Assembly (NCBI GenBank): GCA_910584915.1
Contig: CAJUDM010000011.1
Span: forward strand, 102,138-150,424
DNA length: 48,287 nucleotides
Origin: an uncultured Lachnospiraceae bacterium
Lineage (GTDB): Bacteria; Bacillota; Clostridia; Lachnospirales; Lachnospiraceae
Direction of reading: 5' to 3'
Positions 15,943 through 23,954 of this stretch are shown here, in pieces. Under the pieces are notes generated by a model. It was not told the DNA's origin and ran no database searches. It saw only the letters and a list, made by a program, of their open reading frames with translations. Position 1 is the first letter of the stretch; the number at the start of each line of letters is the position of its first letter. A program made the translations under genes and the position numbers.

Positions 15943-17289
15943 TCACTGTTGCTGTTCCGTTTTCCCCGCAAACATCTTCTCCACCCTCCCGCGGATCCTG
16001 TCGCCCAGTCCATAGACGACATTGCTGATCACGTACTCGCCGTCGTTGACAAAGACCTCGATCAGGTTCGGCTCCACGAAGATATCCAGCCCGTATCTGC
16101 CATGAAGCTTCGGCGTACTGCTCATCGTCCGGTGTCCCCTGATATCGCCGAACACCTCCTTTCTGTCCGTGCGGATAAAATCGTTCTCCTCCCAGACCCG
16201 AAACCCGCCGATATCAAGGCACTCCCCGGGCTTCAACGTCACCTTTATCCGAACCGGCTCCCCTGTCCGGATTGTCGGTATATCGGCTTCTTCTACACTT
16301 CCAAACACCCTCTCCCGCCCCAAAACCTCTCTGTCAAAATACTGATCGACCGCCGGATGCACCCGAAAGTACACATGCCCGTCCTCATATTCCACAACTC
16401 TCGGCAGGCACATCATACCGTTCCAAGGCGCGCGCCCGGACTCCTCCACCGCCTTTGGCATCCGCATCCAGGCGACCATGACACGCCTGCCCTCCGCGTC
16501 CACGTTTGTCTGGGGCGCATAGAGATCCAGTCCGTAATCGACGTACTGATACTCCTCCGGCAGCATCATCCTGCATTTCTCCCTGTCAAAATCCACAGGC
16601 ATACATACCGCGTGATGTTCATAGCCTCCCGTCCCCCTGGTGAGATACATGGCGGAGCCGATGAATACATGCCCATCCCCCATTTGAAAAAGATCCGGGC
16701 ATTCCAGTATGGTCCCGAATTTCTCACTCTGCGCCCGGGAGATACAGCGCCAGTGGAAGCCGTCCTCACTGCGGTAAAACACAGCGCTCCCCATCTCCCC
16801 CCGGCAGGTGCCGCCCAGCACCATGTAAAAATCACTGCCGTCCTTCCACACTTTGGGATCTCTCATATTCTCTGTCCCCGGGACCACGACCCGCTTGCCG
16901 CCGAAATTGTCAAACGAATAACCGTCCTTCGATGATATCATGAGCTGCACGGCGTCGTACTCTTTATCGCTGACATGTATATTTTCCGGATCGATCTCCC
17001 TGTAACGGATTCCGGTATAATACAGGTCCATCCTGCCGTCCCGTTCTATGGCACTCCCCGAAAAACAGCCGTTCTGATCCTCATACCTGGTGGGGAAAAG
17101 CGCCACCCCCACATGCTCCCAGTGTACAAGGTCCCTGCTGACGGCGTGCCCCCAGTGCATCGTCCCCCACACGGGGGCGTAGGGAAAATACTGGTAAAAC
17201 AGGTGGTACATACCTTGATAATAGATAAATCCGTTGGGGTCGTTGATCCAGTTTCCCGGCGCTTTCAGATGTAATGTATCCTTGCCCAT
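15943..17289 (-). CDS. Glycoside hydrolase family 32 (sucrose/fructan hydrolase)
   Basis: A 448-residue enzyme without signal peptide, so cytoplasmic. It cleaves terminal beta-fructofuranosyl bonds of sucrose or short fructans taken up by the adjacent transporter. The GH32 motifs are all present: nucleophile Asp in NWINDPNG (D17), the transition-state Asp in MRDPKVW (about 139-145), and the acid/base Glu in ECPDLF (about 196). A C-terminal beta-sandwich follows (LDIFVEPNLIEVFVNDG). The ATG at 17289 with AGGAG 7 bases ahead is chosen over an upstream frame start at 17367, which precedes a region with no family similarity. Whether the substrate is sucrose, its phosphate or fructo-oligosaccharide cannot be told; the ABC transporter rather than a PTS favours unphosphorylated oligosaccharides. 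Confidence 0.93.
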   Translation of the reverse strand: MGKDTLHLKAPGNWINDPNGFIYYQGMYHLFYQYFPYAPVWGTMHWGHAVSRDLVHWEHVGVALFPTRYEDQNGCFSGSAIERDGRMDLYYTGIRYREIDPENIHVSDKEYDAVQLMISSKDGYSFDNFGGKRVVVPGTENMRDPKVWKDGSDFYMVLGGTCRGEMGSAVFYRSEDGFHWRCISRAQSEKFGTILECPDLFQMGDGHVFIGSAMYLTRGTGGYEHHAVCMPVDFDREKCRMMLPEEYQYVDYGLDLYAPQTNVDAEGRRVMVAWMRMPKAVEESGRAPWNGMMCLPRVVEYEDGHVYFRVHPAVDQYFDREVLGRERVFGSVEEADIPTIRTGEPVRIKVTLKPGECLDIGGFRVWEENDFIRTDRKEVFGDIRGHRTMSSTPKLHGRYGLDIFVEPNLIEVFVNDGEYVISNVVYGLGDRIRGRVEKMFAGKTEQQQ

Positions 17290-17373
17290 GCCTATCTCCT
17301 GTCTGTCAGAAAATTTTAACCGCGGTGCGGCGGAGGGCATCTCTCCCCCTCCGCCTTTCCGCAACATATATAC

Positions 17374-18234
17374 TCACTTCACCGCGCCCGCGACAACACC
17401 GCCGATGATCTGCTTTTGCAGCACAACATACAGAACGAGTATCGGCAGCACACAGAGCAACAGCCCTGCCATGATCGTACCGTAATCCGCCGAGTACGTG
17501 CCGTAAAAGCTGTAGGTCGAGAGCGGCAGCGTCAAAAGCTTTTTGTCGGTCAGCACGAGGGACGGCAGAAGAAAGTCATTCCAGAATGCCAGCGAGTTCA
17601 AAATGACCATCGTGGAGATGATCGGCTTTAAGAGCGGCAGCACGATCTTGAAAAAGGTCTGCGCGTGGGTACATCCGTCTATGTATGCCGCCTCCTCCAG
17701 CGCCATCGGCACATTCCCCTTGATAAAGCCGTGGAACATGAACACCGACATTGCCATCGAAAACCCGGTGTGCAGAAAGATCAGCGTGATCCGATGGTTC
17801 AGCACATTGAGCGTTCCGCCGTAAATGCTCACCAGCGGGATCATGATCGCCTGAAACGGAATGATCATGGACGCCACCATCAGCCCGAAGGTGAGCTTCG
17901 AGATCCCGTTGCTGTTGCGGACGATATAGTAGGCGAGCATCGCCGCAAGGAGCGTCACCAGAACCGTCGCCGACACTGTCACGATCAGCGAGTTTTTGAA
18001 CGCGTTCAGAAAATCCATCTGCGTGAACGCCTTCACGAAATTGTCAAAGGAGAGTCCCTTGATCGTAAACAGCCAGGAAAAGGGGCTCTTGATGATATCC
18101 CTCTTCTGTTTCAGAGAGTTGATGACTACCATGATAAACGGAAACATATAGGCGAGAAAGATGAGGACCAGCCCCGCCATCGACACCATATTCGCCGCCT
18201 TTTTTCTGGTTCCTCCTACCTGTGTGTTCTTCAT
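17374..18234 (-). CDS. Carbohydrate ABC transporter permease, MalG type
   Basis: A 286-residue inner-membrane permease with about six hydrophobic helices and the ABC-coupling EAA loop (EEAAYIDGCTHAQTFF, then KIVLPLLKPI). It pairs with the MalF-type protein just upstream to import sugar delivered by the binding lipoprotein. ATG 18234 shares one base with the stop of the upstream gene (TAATG) and has AGGAGGTGG ahead; the frame remains open further upstream but that part overlaps the neighbour. GH32 follows after 84 bp. Confidence 0.93.
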   Translation of the reverse strand: MKNTQVGGTRKKAANMVSMAGLVLIFLAYMFPFIMVVINSLKQKRDIIKSPFSWLFTIKGLSFDNFVKAFTQMDFLNAFKNSLIVTVSATVLVTLLAAMLAYYIVRNSNGISKLTFGLMVASMIIPFQAIMIPLVSIYGGTLNVLNHRITLIFLHTGFSMAMSVFMFHGFIKGNVPMALEEAAYIDGCTHAQTFFKIVLPLLKPIISTMVILNSLAFWNDFLLPSLVLTDKKLLTLPLSTYSFYGTYSADYGTIMAGLLLCVLPILVLYVVLQKQIIGGVVAGAVK

Positions 18235-19106
18235 TACGCTTCCACCTCCTGTCTCTTTGTCAGATATACCTGAATCCCGCTGATACATGCCACAATGATA
18301 AACAGGATCAGCGCCTCCGCCTGGCCCACGCCGAACTGCCTCGAGGTAAACGCCTTCTCATACACATGCATCGCCGCCATCTCCGTCGTACCGTAGGGCG
18401 CGCCCGCCGTCAGGGACAGGTTCACATCATACACCATGAACGCCCGCGACAATGTCAAGAACAGGCAGATCGTGATGGACGACATCATCAACGGCATAAT
18501 GATATTTTTCAGTTTCACAAAACCCGACGCCCCGTCGATGCTCGCCGCTTCCATCACATCCTCGGAGAGCCCCATAAAGCCCGCCACATAGATCAGGATC
18601 ATATAGCCCGACAACTGCCACACGGAGACCACCACCAGCGCGATAAACGCGTTTGTCGGCTCGGACAGCCATGAGACCTCGAAAAGGCTCCACCCGGTGC
18701 TCTCCCCGATGTTCACGAACACCCTCGAGAACACAAACTGCCAGATATAGCCGAGCACGATGCCGCCGATCAGGTTCGGCGTAAAAAAGCCTGCGCGGAA
18801 GAAATTCTCTCCCTTGATCCCCCTGGTCAGCAGATAGGCAATGCCGAAAGCCAGCACATTCACGATGATGACCACAAAGATCACGTACTTGAATGTCAGA
18901 AGCAACGATGTCCAGAACTGCGCGTCCTTCACCACGCCTCCGAAATTTTTGAGCCCCACAAAATTTTTTACGTCAGCGACGCCGTTCCAGTCCGTGAGCG
19001 TCAGATACACACCGTAGAGAAACGGCACGATCACCACCGCAAAGAAGCAAAACATGCCGGGTAACGCAAACATGCAGAAATCTTTTCCTTTATTTTTTGT
19101 TCTCAT
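18234..19106 (-). CDS. Carbohydrate ABC transporter permease, MalF type
   Basis: A 290-residue permease with an N-terminal helix (FCMFALPGMFCFFAVVIVPF) and five further hydrophobic segments. The EAA loop reads MEAASIDGASGFVKLK, then NIIMPLM. It forms the transmembrane pore with the MalG-type partner. The ATG at 19106 has GGAGGGG ahead. It is 14 bp downstream of the binding-protein gene and overlaps the next permease by one base. No ATPase gene is present in this locus; such systems in Firmicutes commonly borrow a shared MsmX-type ATPase. Confidence 0.93.
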   Translation of the reverse strand: MRTKNKGKDFCMFALPGMFCFFAVVIVPFLYGVYLTLTDWNGVADVKNFVGLKNFGGVVKDAQFWTSLLLTFKYVIFVVIIVNVLAFGIAYLLTRGIKGENFFRAGFFTPNLIGGIVLGYIWQFVFSRVFVNIGESTGWSLFEVSWLSEPTNAFIALVVVSVWQLSGYMILIYVAGFMGLSEDVMEAASIDGASGFVKLKNIIMPLMMSSITICLFLTLSRAFMVYDVNLSLTAGAPYGTTEMAAMHVYEKAFTSRQFGVGQAEALILFIIVACISGIQVYLTKRQEVEA

Positions 19107-19120
19107 ATCCTGCCCCTCCT

Positions 19121-20497
19121 TTATTCCTGTTCATTCCAGTAATCCTGGATTGAGTTTATCAGTTCCTCCCTGTCGCTCCTGCCCGCCAGGTATTTCTGCA
19201 TCGCCGCCCCCAGCACTGCCCAGTGATCGTTGGGAACGATGGCGGAGGCGTTGAACGCCCTGCCGTTATGTACCTTCTCATAGATATCGCGGCTCAGCGG
19301 ATCAGCCGGCTCATAGGGATTGTTCTGAAACGGCGGTATGATATTGCAGGTCTTTACCAGCATCTGCTGGCCGATCTCGCTGTAGACGATCCAGTTCAAA
19401 AACTCCTTCGCCGCCGCCTGCTCCTTCTCGGTTGCCACCTGTCCATCCAGCATGACCTGCTTGGACGGGGAGCCCTGGATCTTACTGTTCACAAAATCCG
19501 AGCTGTCGTTGTTCATAAAATACGGCAGAAATCCGTACGCATCCTCCTCCTTCGCTCCCGCCTCGGAGAGGTTCGGCCACGCCCAGTTCCCGTTGAACCA
19601 GAACGCCGTCTTGCCGTCCGCCAGATCGATCGCCATCTCGTCATAGTCCGCTCCCAGCGGATCGCCCTTCGCCACATTGTACTCCTTCAGGACATCGAAC
19701 ATATCGAGAAACTCCGACACCCGTCCGTAGGAATGCAGGTCAGCCTCCCCCGCCTTGATATCCCCGATGACCTTCTGCGCTCCCTCCGAAGTCCCGTCGA
19801 AAGTCTCATAGATATACTGTAACTGATGGGCGCCCAGCGACCAGTCCTCCTTTGCCATGGAGACCGGTTTTTCCATCCCGCCCGCCACAAGCTCATCGAG
19901 AAGCGCCTTAAACTGATCCAGCGTCGTGACGGAGTCCGGATCGAACTCTCTCCCCAGCGTCTCCTCGATCGCCTTCCTGTTGTAAATGACGCCCCGCCCC
20001 TCGATGCAGAGAGGGAAACTGTAGATTTTTCCGCCGATATCCGTCGTGTACCCCTCCGCTTCCGCGGTCCACGCCTCGCCTGTCAGATCCACCGCCTTCT
20101 CCTCGGCGAGCGCGATCACATCCGTGGTATCCAGGATCGCCAGCGTGGGCGGATTGCCCGAATTGTACAGACTGATCATCTTCGTGTAGGGCGAATCGCC
20201 GTCTGTGACCGGCATCACCTCCACATGGACGCCGGACTTCTTCTCGAACTCTGCGCCCATCTCCTCGAGCGCCACCTGGATCTCCGCCTTCGTGTTGAGA
20301 AGCGTGATACTCGTGCCGTCGAGAGAAGCATCATACTCGAACGTATCCGTGGACGTATCGATGGGCACCTTCTTCTCCACCTCGTTCGGATCGTCCGGAT
20401 CGCTGGCAAATCCGAACCGGCAGCCTGTCAGCACGGTGGCAGACATCGCCAGGATCAGCACTGTCAGGATAACTTTTGCCATGACTTTCTTTCTCAT
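19121..20497 (-). CDS. Sugar-binding lipoprotein of the fructan ABC transporter
   Basis: A 458-residue extracellular solute-binding protein (SBP_bac_1 type). The signal peptide ends in a lipobox LTGC at about residue 26, so the mature protein is lipid-anchored outside the membrane. The fold is indicated by FEKKSGVHVEVMPV, YNSGNPPTLAILD, GKIYSFPLCIEGRGVIYN, and a late FWFNGNWAWPNL. It delivers substrate to the two permeases. The ATG at 20497 has AGGAGG 8 bases ahead. It is first of the operon SBP-MalF-MalG-GH32, controlled by the divergent LacI-type regulator. Confidence 0.93.
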   Translation of the reverse strand: MRKKVMAKVILTVLILAMSATVLTGCRFGFASDPDDPNEVEKKVPIDTSTDTFEYDASLDGTSITLLNTKAEIQVALEEMGAEFEKKSGVHVEVMPVTDGDSPYTKMISLYNSGNPPTLAILDTTDVIALAEEKAVDLTGEAWTAEAEGYTTDIGGKIYSFPLCIEGRGVIYNRKAIEETLGREFDPDSVTTLDQFKALLDELVAGGMEKPVSMAKEDWSLGAHQLQYIYETFDGTSEGAQKVIGDIKAGEADLHSYGRVSEFLDMFDVLKEYNVAKGDPLGADYDEMAIDLADGKTAFWFNGNWAWPNLSEAGAKEEDAYGFLPYFMNNDSSDFVNSKIQGSPSKQVMLDGQVATEKEQAAAKEFLNWIVYSEIGQQMLVKTCNIIPPFQNNPYEPADPLSRDIYEKVHNGRAFNASAIVPNDHWAVLGAAMQKYLAGRSDREELINSIQDYWNEQE

Positions 20498-20533
20498 GAA
20501 TCATACCTCCTGTTTTGATTTTGTGTAACCGGT

Positions 20534-20551
20534 AAAGTAACCGGTTACTTT
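20534..20551. promoter_or_regulatory. LacI-type operator over the sugar operon start
   Basis: AAAGTAACCGGTTACTTT is a perfect 18-bp palindrome of the LacI-family kind with the central CG step. It lies just downstream of the expected transcription start of the sugar operon, where a bound repressor would block initiation or elongation. A partial copy (GTAACCGGTAA) abuts it at 20524-20534. Confidence 0.8.
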
Positions 20552-20563
20552 TCTGTTGCCTTC

Positions 20564-20592
20564 ATCATAACATTGAATGATACTTCCGTCAA
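20564..20592 (-). promoter_or_regulatory. Promoter of the fructan transporter operon
   Basis: On the minus strand TTGACG (20587-20592), 17-base spacer, TATGAT (20564-20569), about 70 bp upstream of the binding-protein start. The operator at 20534-20551 lies at roughly +6 to +23. Confidence 0.78.
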
Positions 20593-20656
20593 TTCACAAA
20601 AATATTTTTGGTACATTTGCTCTATTTTGCATCAGCAAACTTGTATACCTTTCACA

Positions 20657-20681
20657 AAACCGGTTACTTAACCGATTACTT
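20657..20681. promoter_or_regulatory. Second operator cluster, at the regulator promoter
   Basis: Two adjacent, imperfect versions of the same site (AACCGGTTACTT and TAACCGATTACTT) end two bases before the -35 of the regulator promoter. Together with 20534-20551 they suggest autoregulation and possible looping between the two promoters, spaced about 125 bp. Confidence 0.65.
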
Positions 20682-20682
20682 A

Positions 20683-20711
20683 TTGCCCGCACTTTCGATT
20701 TTTGCTATACT
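20683..20711 (+). promoter_or_regulatory. Promoter of the LacI-type regulator
   Basis: TTGCCC (20683-20688), 17-base spacer, TATACT (20706-20711), 36 bp ahead of the regulator start. Confidence 0.65.
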
Positions 20712-20746
20712 GGCACTATACATTTTATCACAGGAAAGAGGACACC

Positions 20747-21781
20747 ATGGGAAAGAAAAACAACGTGACCTTCGACGACATCGCAAAATACACAGGCTTC
20801 TCAAAGACCACCATCTCCCGGTACTTCAATAACCCCGACTCCCTCACCCTGGAGAATCAGGAGATCATCGCGAAAGCACTGATTGACTTAAACTATAAGG
20901 AGAACAAAGTGGCGCGCATTCTCGCCAACGGTCAGACAGAGTTTATCGGCATCATTATTCCGAACCTGTTTCTGCACTACTACTCGGAAATGTTGGATAA
21001 GATCCTCTCCACCTACGAACAGTTCGGCTATAAATTCCTCGTGTTCATCGGCAACGAAAAGGAAGAGACGGAGCGCCGTTACATCAGGGAACTCCTGGCA
21101 TATAAGATCGAGGGCCTGATCGTCTTAAGCCACACGATCCCCTCGGAGGAACTCGCCTCATTAGGGCTCCCCATCGTCACCATAGAACGGGAAGACCGGG
21201 CGGTGTGCAGCGTCAATACCGACAACTACATGGGCGGCTGTCAGGCGGCAGGGCTTCTCGCCAGGCACCGCTGCGATGTGCTGATCCATATCAATTCCTC
21301 CGCCGACAAAAATGTACCCGCCTACGGACGTATCAGGGGATTCCTGGATATCTGTGAGGAGACAAAACTCCCCCACGAACTGATCATAGAACAGATGGGC
21401 AACAGCTACGAATCCTTAAAAGGGCACCTGGCGGACATACTCCATGATCTGGAACAAAAATATGCGGGCAAAAAAAAGGGAATCTTTCTGTCCAACGATA
21501 CCCAGGCGAATGTCTTCTTAAATCTCCTTGTCCGAAAATACGGCTCCCTTCCCGACGATTACCTGATCATCGGCTTCGACGATTCTCCCGTATCCAGAGA
21601 AGCGCTGATCCCCATCAGCACCATCGGACAGCAGATAGACAAGATCGCAAACGAAGCCGTAAGCCTTCTCGTCGGGCAGATGAACGAACGCAAAAAAAGA
21701 ATGCCGGTCCCCTTAAAGGAACCGGTCCACAGAGTGATCACCCCGATACTGGTAAAAAGGGAGACTACCGAGAGATGCTGA
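20747..21781 (+). CDS. LacI-family transcriptional regulator of the fructan locus
   Basis: A 344-residue repressor. The N-terminal helix-turn-helix reads VTFDDIAKYTGFSKTTISRY (about 6-25), with the hinge helix and the KVARILANGQTEFIGIIIP junction typical of LacI/GalR proteins. A periplasmic-binding-protein-like sensor domain follows (GLIVLSHTIPSEELASLGLP, FLSNDTQANVF, YLIIGFDDSPVSRE). The ATG at 20747 has AGAGG ahead and fits the family start. It faces the sugar operon, with palindromic operators between them, so it most likely represses that operon until fructan or its breakdown product binds. Confidence 0.93.
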   Translation: MGKKNNVTFDDIAKYTGFSKTTISRYFNNPDSLTLENQEIIAKALIDLNYKENKVARILANGQTEFIGIIIPNLFLHYYSEMLDKILSTYEQFGYKFLVFIGNEKEETERRYIRELLAYKIEGLIVLSHTIPSEELASLGLPIVTIEREDRAVCSVNTDNYMGGCQAAGLLARHRCDVLIHINSSADKNVPAYGRIRGFLDICEETKLPHELIIEQMGNSYESLKGHLADILHDLEQKYAGKKKGIFLSNDTQANVFLNLLVRKYGSLPDDYLIIGFDDSPVSREALIPISTIGQQIDKIANEAVSLLVGQMNERKKRMPVPLKEPVHRVITPILVKRETTERC

Positions 21782-21786
21782 CAGCA

Positions 21787-22620
21787 TCACTGCCGTAAAA
21801 GCCCCCTCCTGACCTCCCGCACCAAAAACATGCTGCCCGCCGCGGTGATCAGCCCGAACACCCAGAACATGACAGGCGAAAAAACAATATCGTAAACCTC
21901 GGGGATTATATTGCCGAGAAAGATCACCGCATTTCCCACGCCGTGAAACAGCACCGGCGCCAGGAAATCATCAAACCGGACATACACGAGTGCGATCAGC
22001 AGCCCGACCACAAAAGCGTACAGCCCCTGCACGATATTGCCGTGATAGACGCCGAACAGGAACGCCGACGCGACGATCCCGAAGGCGGCGCGCCCGCCGG
22101 AGCGCCGCAGCCTGTTATACAGCAGAAACCGGAACACCACTTCTTCCACCACCGCGGATACCCCCGCATAGAGAAACAGCCCCATCCCCAGCGATACGGC
22201 ATACTGCCTTGCCGCCGTCTGCCTGTAAAGGTCCGACTGCTCCATCAGCCCGGACAGACTGATCAATATATTAAAAAAGACAACAGAGGCAGCTGCGAAG
22301 ATCACCAGCGCAGGATAATACAGCACCGGTTTTCTGTCCCGGGCTTCTCCGTCTTCCTGCGCCTCGCGCTCTCTCCTTCGGTGCTCCCGCTCCTTTTTCT
22401 GCTCCTCCCGCTCCTCACCGATCATCGGAAACAAGACGACGCAGCCGCCTATCATGGCGATCCCGTTCACAATACTGCTGCCATCCTCTATCAAAAATGA
22501 CATGCCGCCGCCCGCCAGCAGCGTTCCCACCACCATCCGGATCACATAATATCCTATATAATAAACCGCGAGAGGCTTTATCAGTTTCCACACCTCGGAC
22601 ATTGCCGTTCCCCGTCTCAT
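21787..22620 (-). CDS. CPBP-family intramembrane metalloprotease
   Basis: A 277-residue protein with about seven to eight hydrophobic segments. The CPBP (Abi) motifs are clear: EE in SAVVEEVVFRFLLYNRL (glutamates and Arg of motif 1), H in FLFGVYHGNIVQG, and H in VLFHGVGNA. These are glutamate/histidine membrane proteases related to CAAX-prenyl endopeptidases; bacterial members often act in peptide maturation or self-immunity. A very basic/acidic cytoplasmic loop (about 75-105) separates the first helices from the rest. ATG 22620 has GGGAGGG 7 bases ahead and is preferred to an upstream codon at 22653. It converges with the LacI gene, 5 bp apart, with only a short GATGCT-GAC-AGCATC hairpin between. 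Confidence 0.88.
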   Translation of the reverse strand: MRRGTAMSEVWKLIKPLAVYYIGYYVIRMVVGTLLAGGGMSFLIEDGSSIVNGIAMIGGCVVLFPMIGEEREEQKKEREHRRREREAQEDGEARDRKPVLYYPALVIFAAASVVFFNILISLSGLMEQSDLYRQTAARQYAVSLGMGLFLYAGVSAVVEEVVFRFLLYNRLRRSGGRAAFGIVASAFLFGVYHGNIVQGLYAFVVGLLIALVYVRFDDFLAPVLFHGVGNAVIFLGNIIPEVYDIVFSPVMFWVFGLITAAGSMFLVREVRRGLLRQ

Positions 22621-22651
22621 ATAACAGCCCTCCCTTTCCGCCGATCCTATC

Positions 22652-22676
22652 ATTCTACCACAGACATCCGTAGAAT
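22652..22676. promoter_or_regulatory. Dyad over the CPBP protease promoter region
   Basis: ATTCTAC (22652-22658) and GTAGAAT (22670-22676) form a perfect 7-bp inverted repeat with an 11-base gap. The left arm coincides with a minus-strand -10-like TAGAAT, 33 bp ahead of the protease start. It has the shape of an operator for an unidentified dimeric regulator. Tentative. Confidence 0.4.
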
Positions 22677-22731
22677 TCCACTAAATCCTGCCGAACTGTT
22701 ATGGATTTCCGGGCAAATGCTCATCCGGGCA

Positions 22732-22760
22732 TTGACATTTACCCCGCCCTGCCCTATACT
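22732..22760 (+). promoter_or_regulatory. Promoter of the TPP riboswitch-thiT transcript
   Basis: TTGACA (22732-22737), 17-base spacer, TATACT (22755-22760). Transcription would start near 22767, directly before a 10-bp hairpin (22769-22778 with 22797-22806, AGAATTTCCT/AGGAAATTCT). Confidence 0.85.
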
Positions 22761-22818
22761 GATATGAAAGAATTTCCTGAAGCCGGACACATCGGAAGGA
22801 AATTCTCAAAAATATCAT

Positions 22819-22930
22819 ACACTTGCTGGGGGAGCGAATGCTGAGACTGGCTGATGTGCGGAAACTGCGCATATTCTGCCTGACCCTTATTACCTGAACC
22901 GGACAATACCGGCGTAGGGAAGCGTGTTGG
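22819..22930 (+). ncRNA. TPP riboswitch (THI element)
   Basis: The aptamer hallmarks are in order: GGGGAGC (22829-22835), the CTGAGA motif at about 22841-22846, GACCCTTATTACCTGAACC (22882-22900) and CCGGCGTAGGGAAGCG at the 3' side. It senses thiamine pyrophosphate and lowers thiT expression when TPP is plentiful. The expression platform probably works on translation: CCTCC at 23016-23020 can pair with the ribosome site GGAGG at 23035-23039. A TTGGAAT/ATTCCAA pair (22927-22933 with 23002-23008) overlaps the aptamer closing stem and could be the switch. Confidence 0.95.
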
Positions 22931-23046
22931 AATGATTTCATAACGGGTGTTTTTATATTACGTACCAGATACCAGACTCTTCACCTGTCATGTGCCGTTC
23001 TATTCCAATGTACTTCCTCCTGGCAAACAACAAAGGAGGTTTTTTT

Positions 23047-23763
23047 ATGCTGCATCACACACTTTTTTCATTCTTTGCGACCGAGATCATCGATCAGGAG
23101 TATGGAAATTACTACAATCTCACTCCCGCGGGCTATGCCCTGCTGGTCGCCGTCATGCTTATTTTGTTGCTGGGCGCCTGCTACATTTCCGGCAAAATAC
23201 GGGAAAAACAGGGAAAATCGCCCATCAGCGCAAAACAGCTCGCCTTCTGCTCCGTCGCCATCGCGCTTGCCATGGCAACCTCTTATCTCAAGCTGTTTGA
23301 TGCGCCCTACGGCGGCTCCGTAACTTTGTTCAGCATGCTGTTCATCTGCCTGATCGGATACTGGTTCGGACTGCGGACCGGACTGATGGCTGCTGCCGCC
23401 TACGGCATCCTACAGCTCGTGGTGGACCCCTATATCATCAGTATCCCCCAGATGCTCACCGACTATCTTTTCGCCTTCGGCGCGCTCGGTCTTTCCGGCA
23501 TCTTCCGCGACAAAAAGCACGGACTGATCAAAGGGTACCTTCTCGGTATTTTCGGTAGATTCGTCTTTGCCTTTTTATCCGGGTTGATCTTCTTCGGCTA
23601 TTACGCCGCAGACTACGGCATGAGCGCACCGGTTTATTCTCTTGCCTACAACGGCTCCTACATCGGCGCCGAAGCTATCCTCACCCTTGTCGTGCTGGCA
23701 GTTCCCGCTGTGCGGAACGGGCTTTCCAGAGTGAAGGCGCTGGCAAATTCCTGCGCGGAATAA
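23047..23763 (+). CDS. thiT: ThiT, thiamine-binding component of an ECF transporter
   Basis: A 238-residue membrane S-component that captures thiamine and works with a shared ECF energizing module (EcfA/A'/T) that is not in this window. About six hydrophobic helices are visible. The segment YGGSVTLFSMLFICLIGYWF, then a W/F-G-L-R-T-G-L motif, and DPYIISIPQMLTDYLFAF match the ThiT family, as does NGSYIGAEAILTL near the end. The ATG at 23047 is fixed by GGAGG 7-8 bases ahead; an in-frame ATG at 22990 lies inside the riboswitch platform. The TPP riboswitch upstream supports the thiamine assignment. Confidence 0.94.
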   Translation: MLHHTLFSFFATEIIDQEYGNYYNLTPAGYALLVAVMLILLLGACYISGKIREKQGKSPISAKQLAFCSVAIALAMATSYLKLFDAPYGGSVTLFSMLFICLIGYWFGLRTGLMAAAAYGILQLVVDPYIISIPQMLTDYLFAFGALGLSGIFRDKKHGLIKGYLLGIFGRFVFAFLSGLIFFGYYAADYGMSAPVYSLAYNGSYIGAEAILTLVVLAVPAVRNGLSRVKALANSCAE

Positions 23764-23816
23764 GAATAAGCCACGAAGTCAATAACCATATATCTGTGAA
23801 TATGGTAAGGCTATAT

Positions 23817-23867
23817 TAAAACAGCAGGGATTGGAAAGCCTGAGTCTTCCAAATCCCTGCTGTTTTT
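23817..23867. terminator. Bidirectional terminator between thiT and the esterase gene
   Basis: AAAACAGCAGGGATT and its complement AAATCCCTGCTGTTTTT form a stem of about 18-20 bp around a short loop. T-runs flank both sides, so it can end the plus-strand thiT transcript and the minus-strand Opp operon. Confidence 0.9.
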
Positions 23868-23954
23868 ACTCTTCACCGTTTTTTCTGTTCCGTCTCTATT
23901 TCCATGAAAGCTATAATTTTTTTTGCCTGTCCACGATTCCCGGAACTTTTTCCA

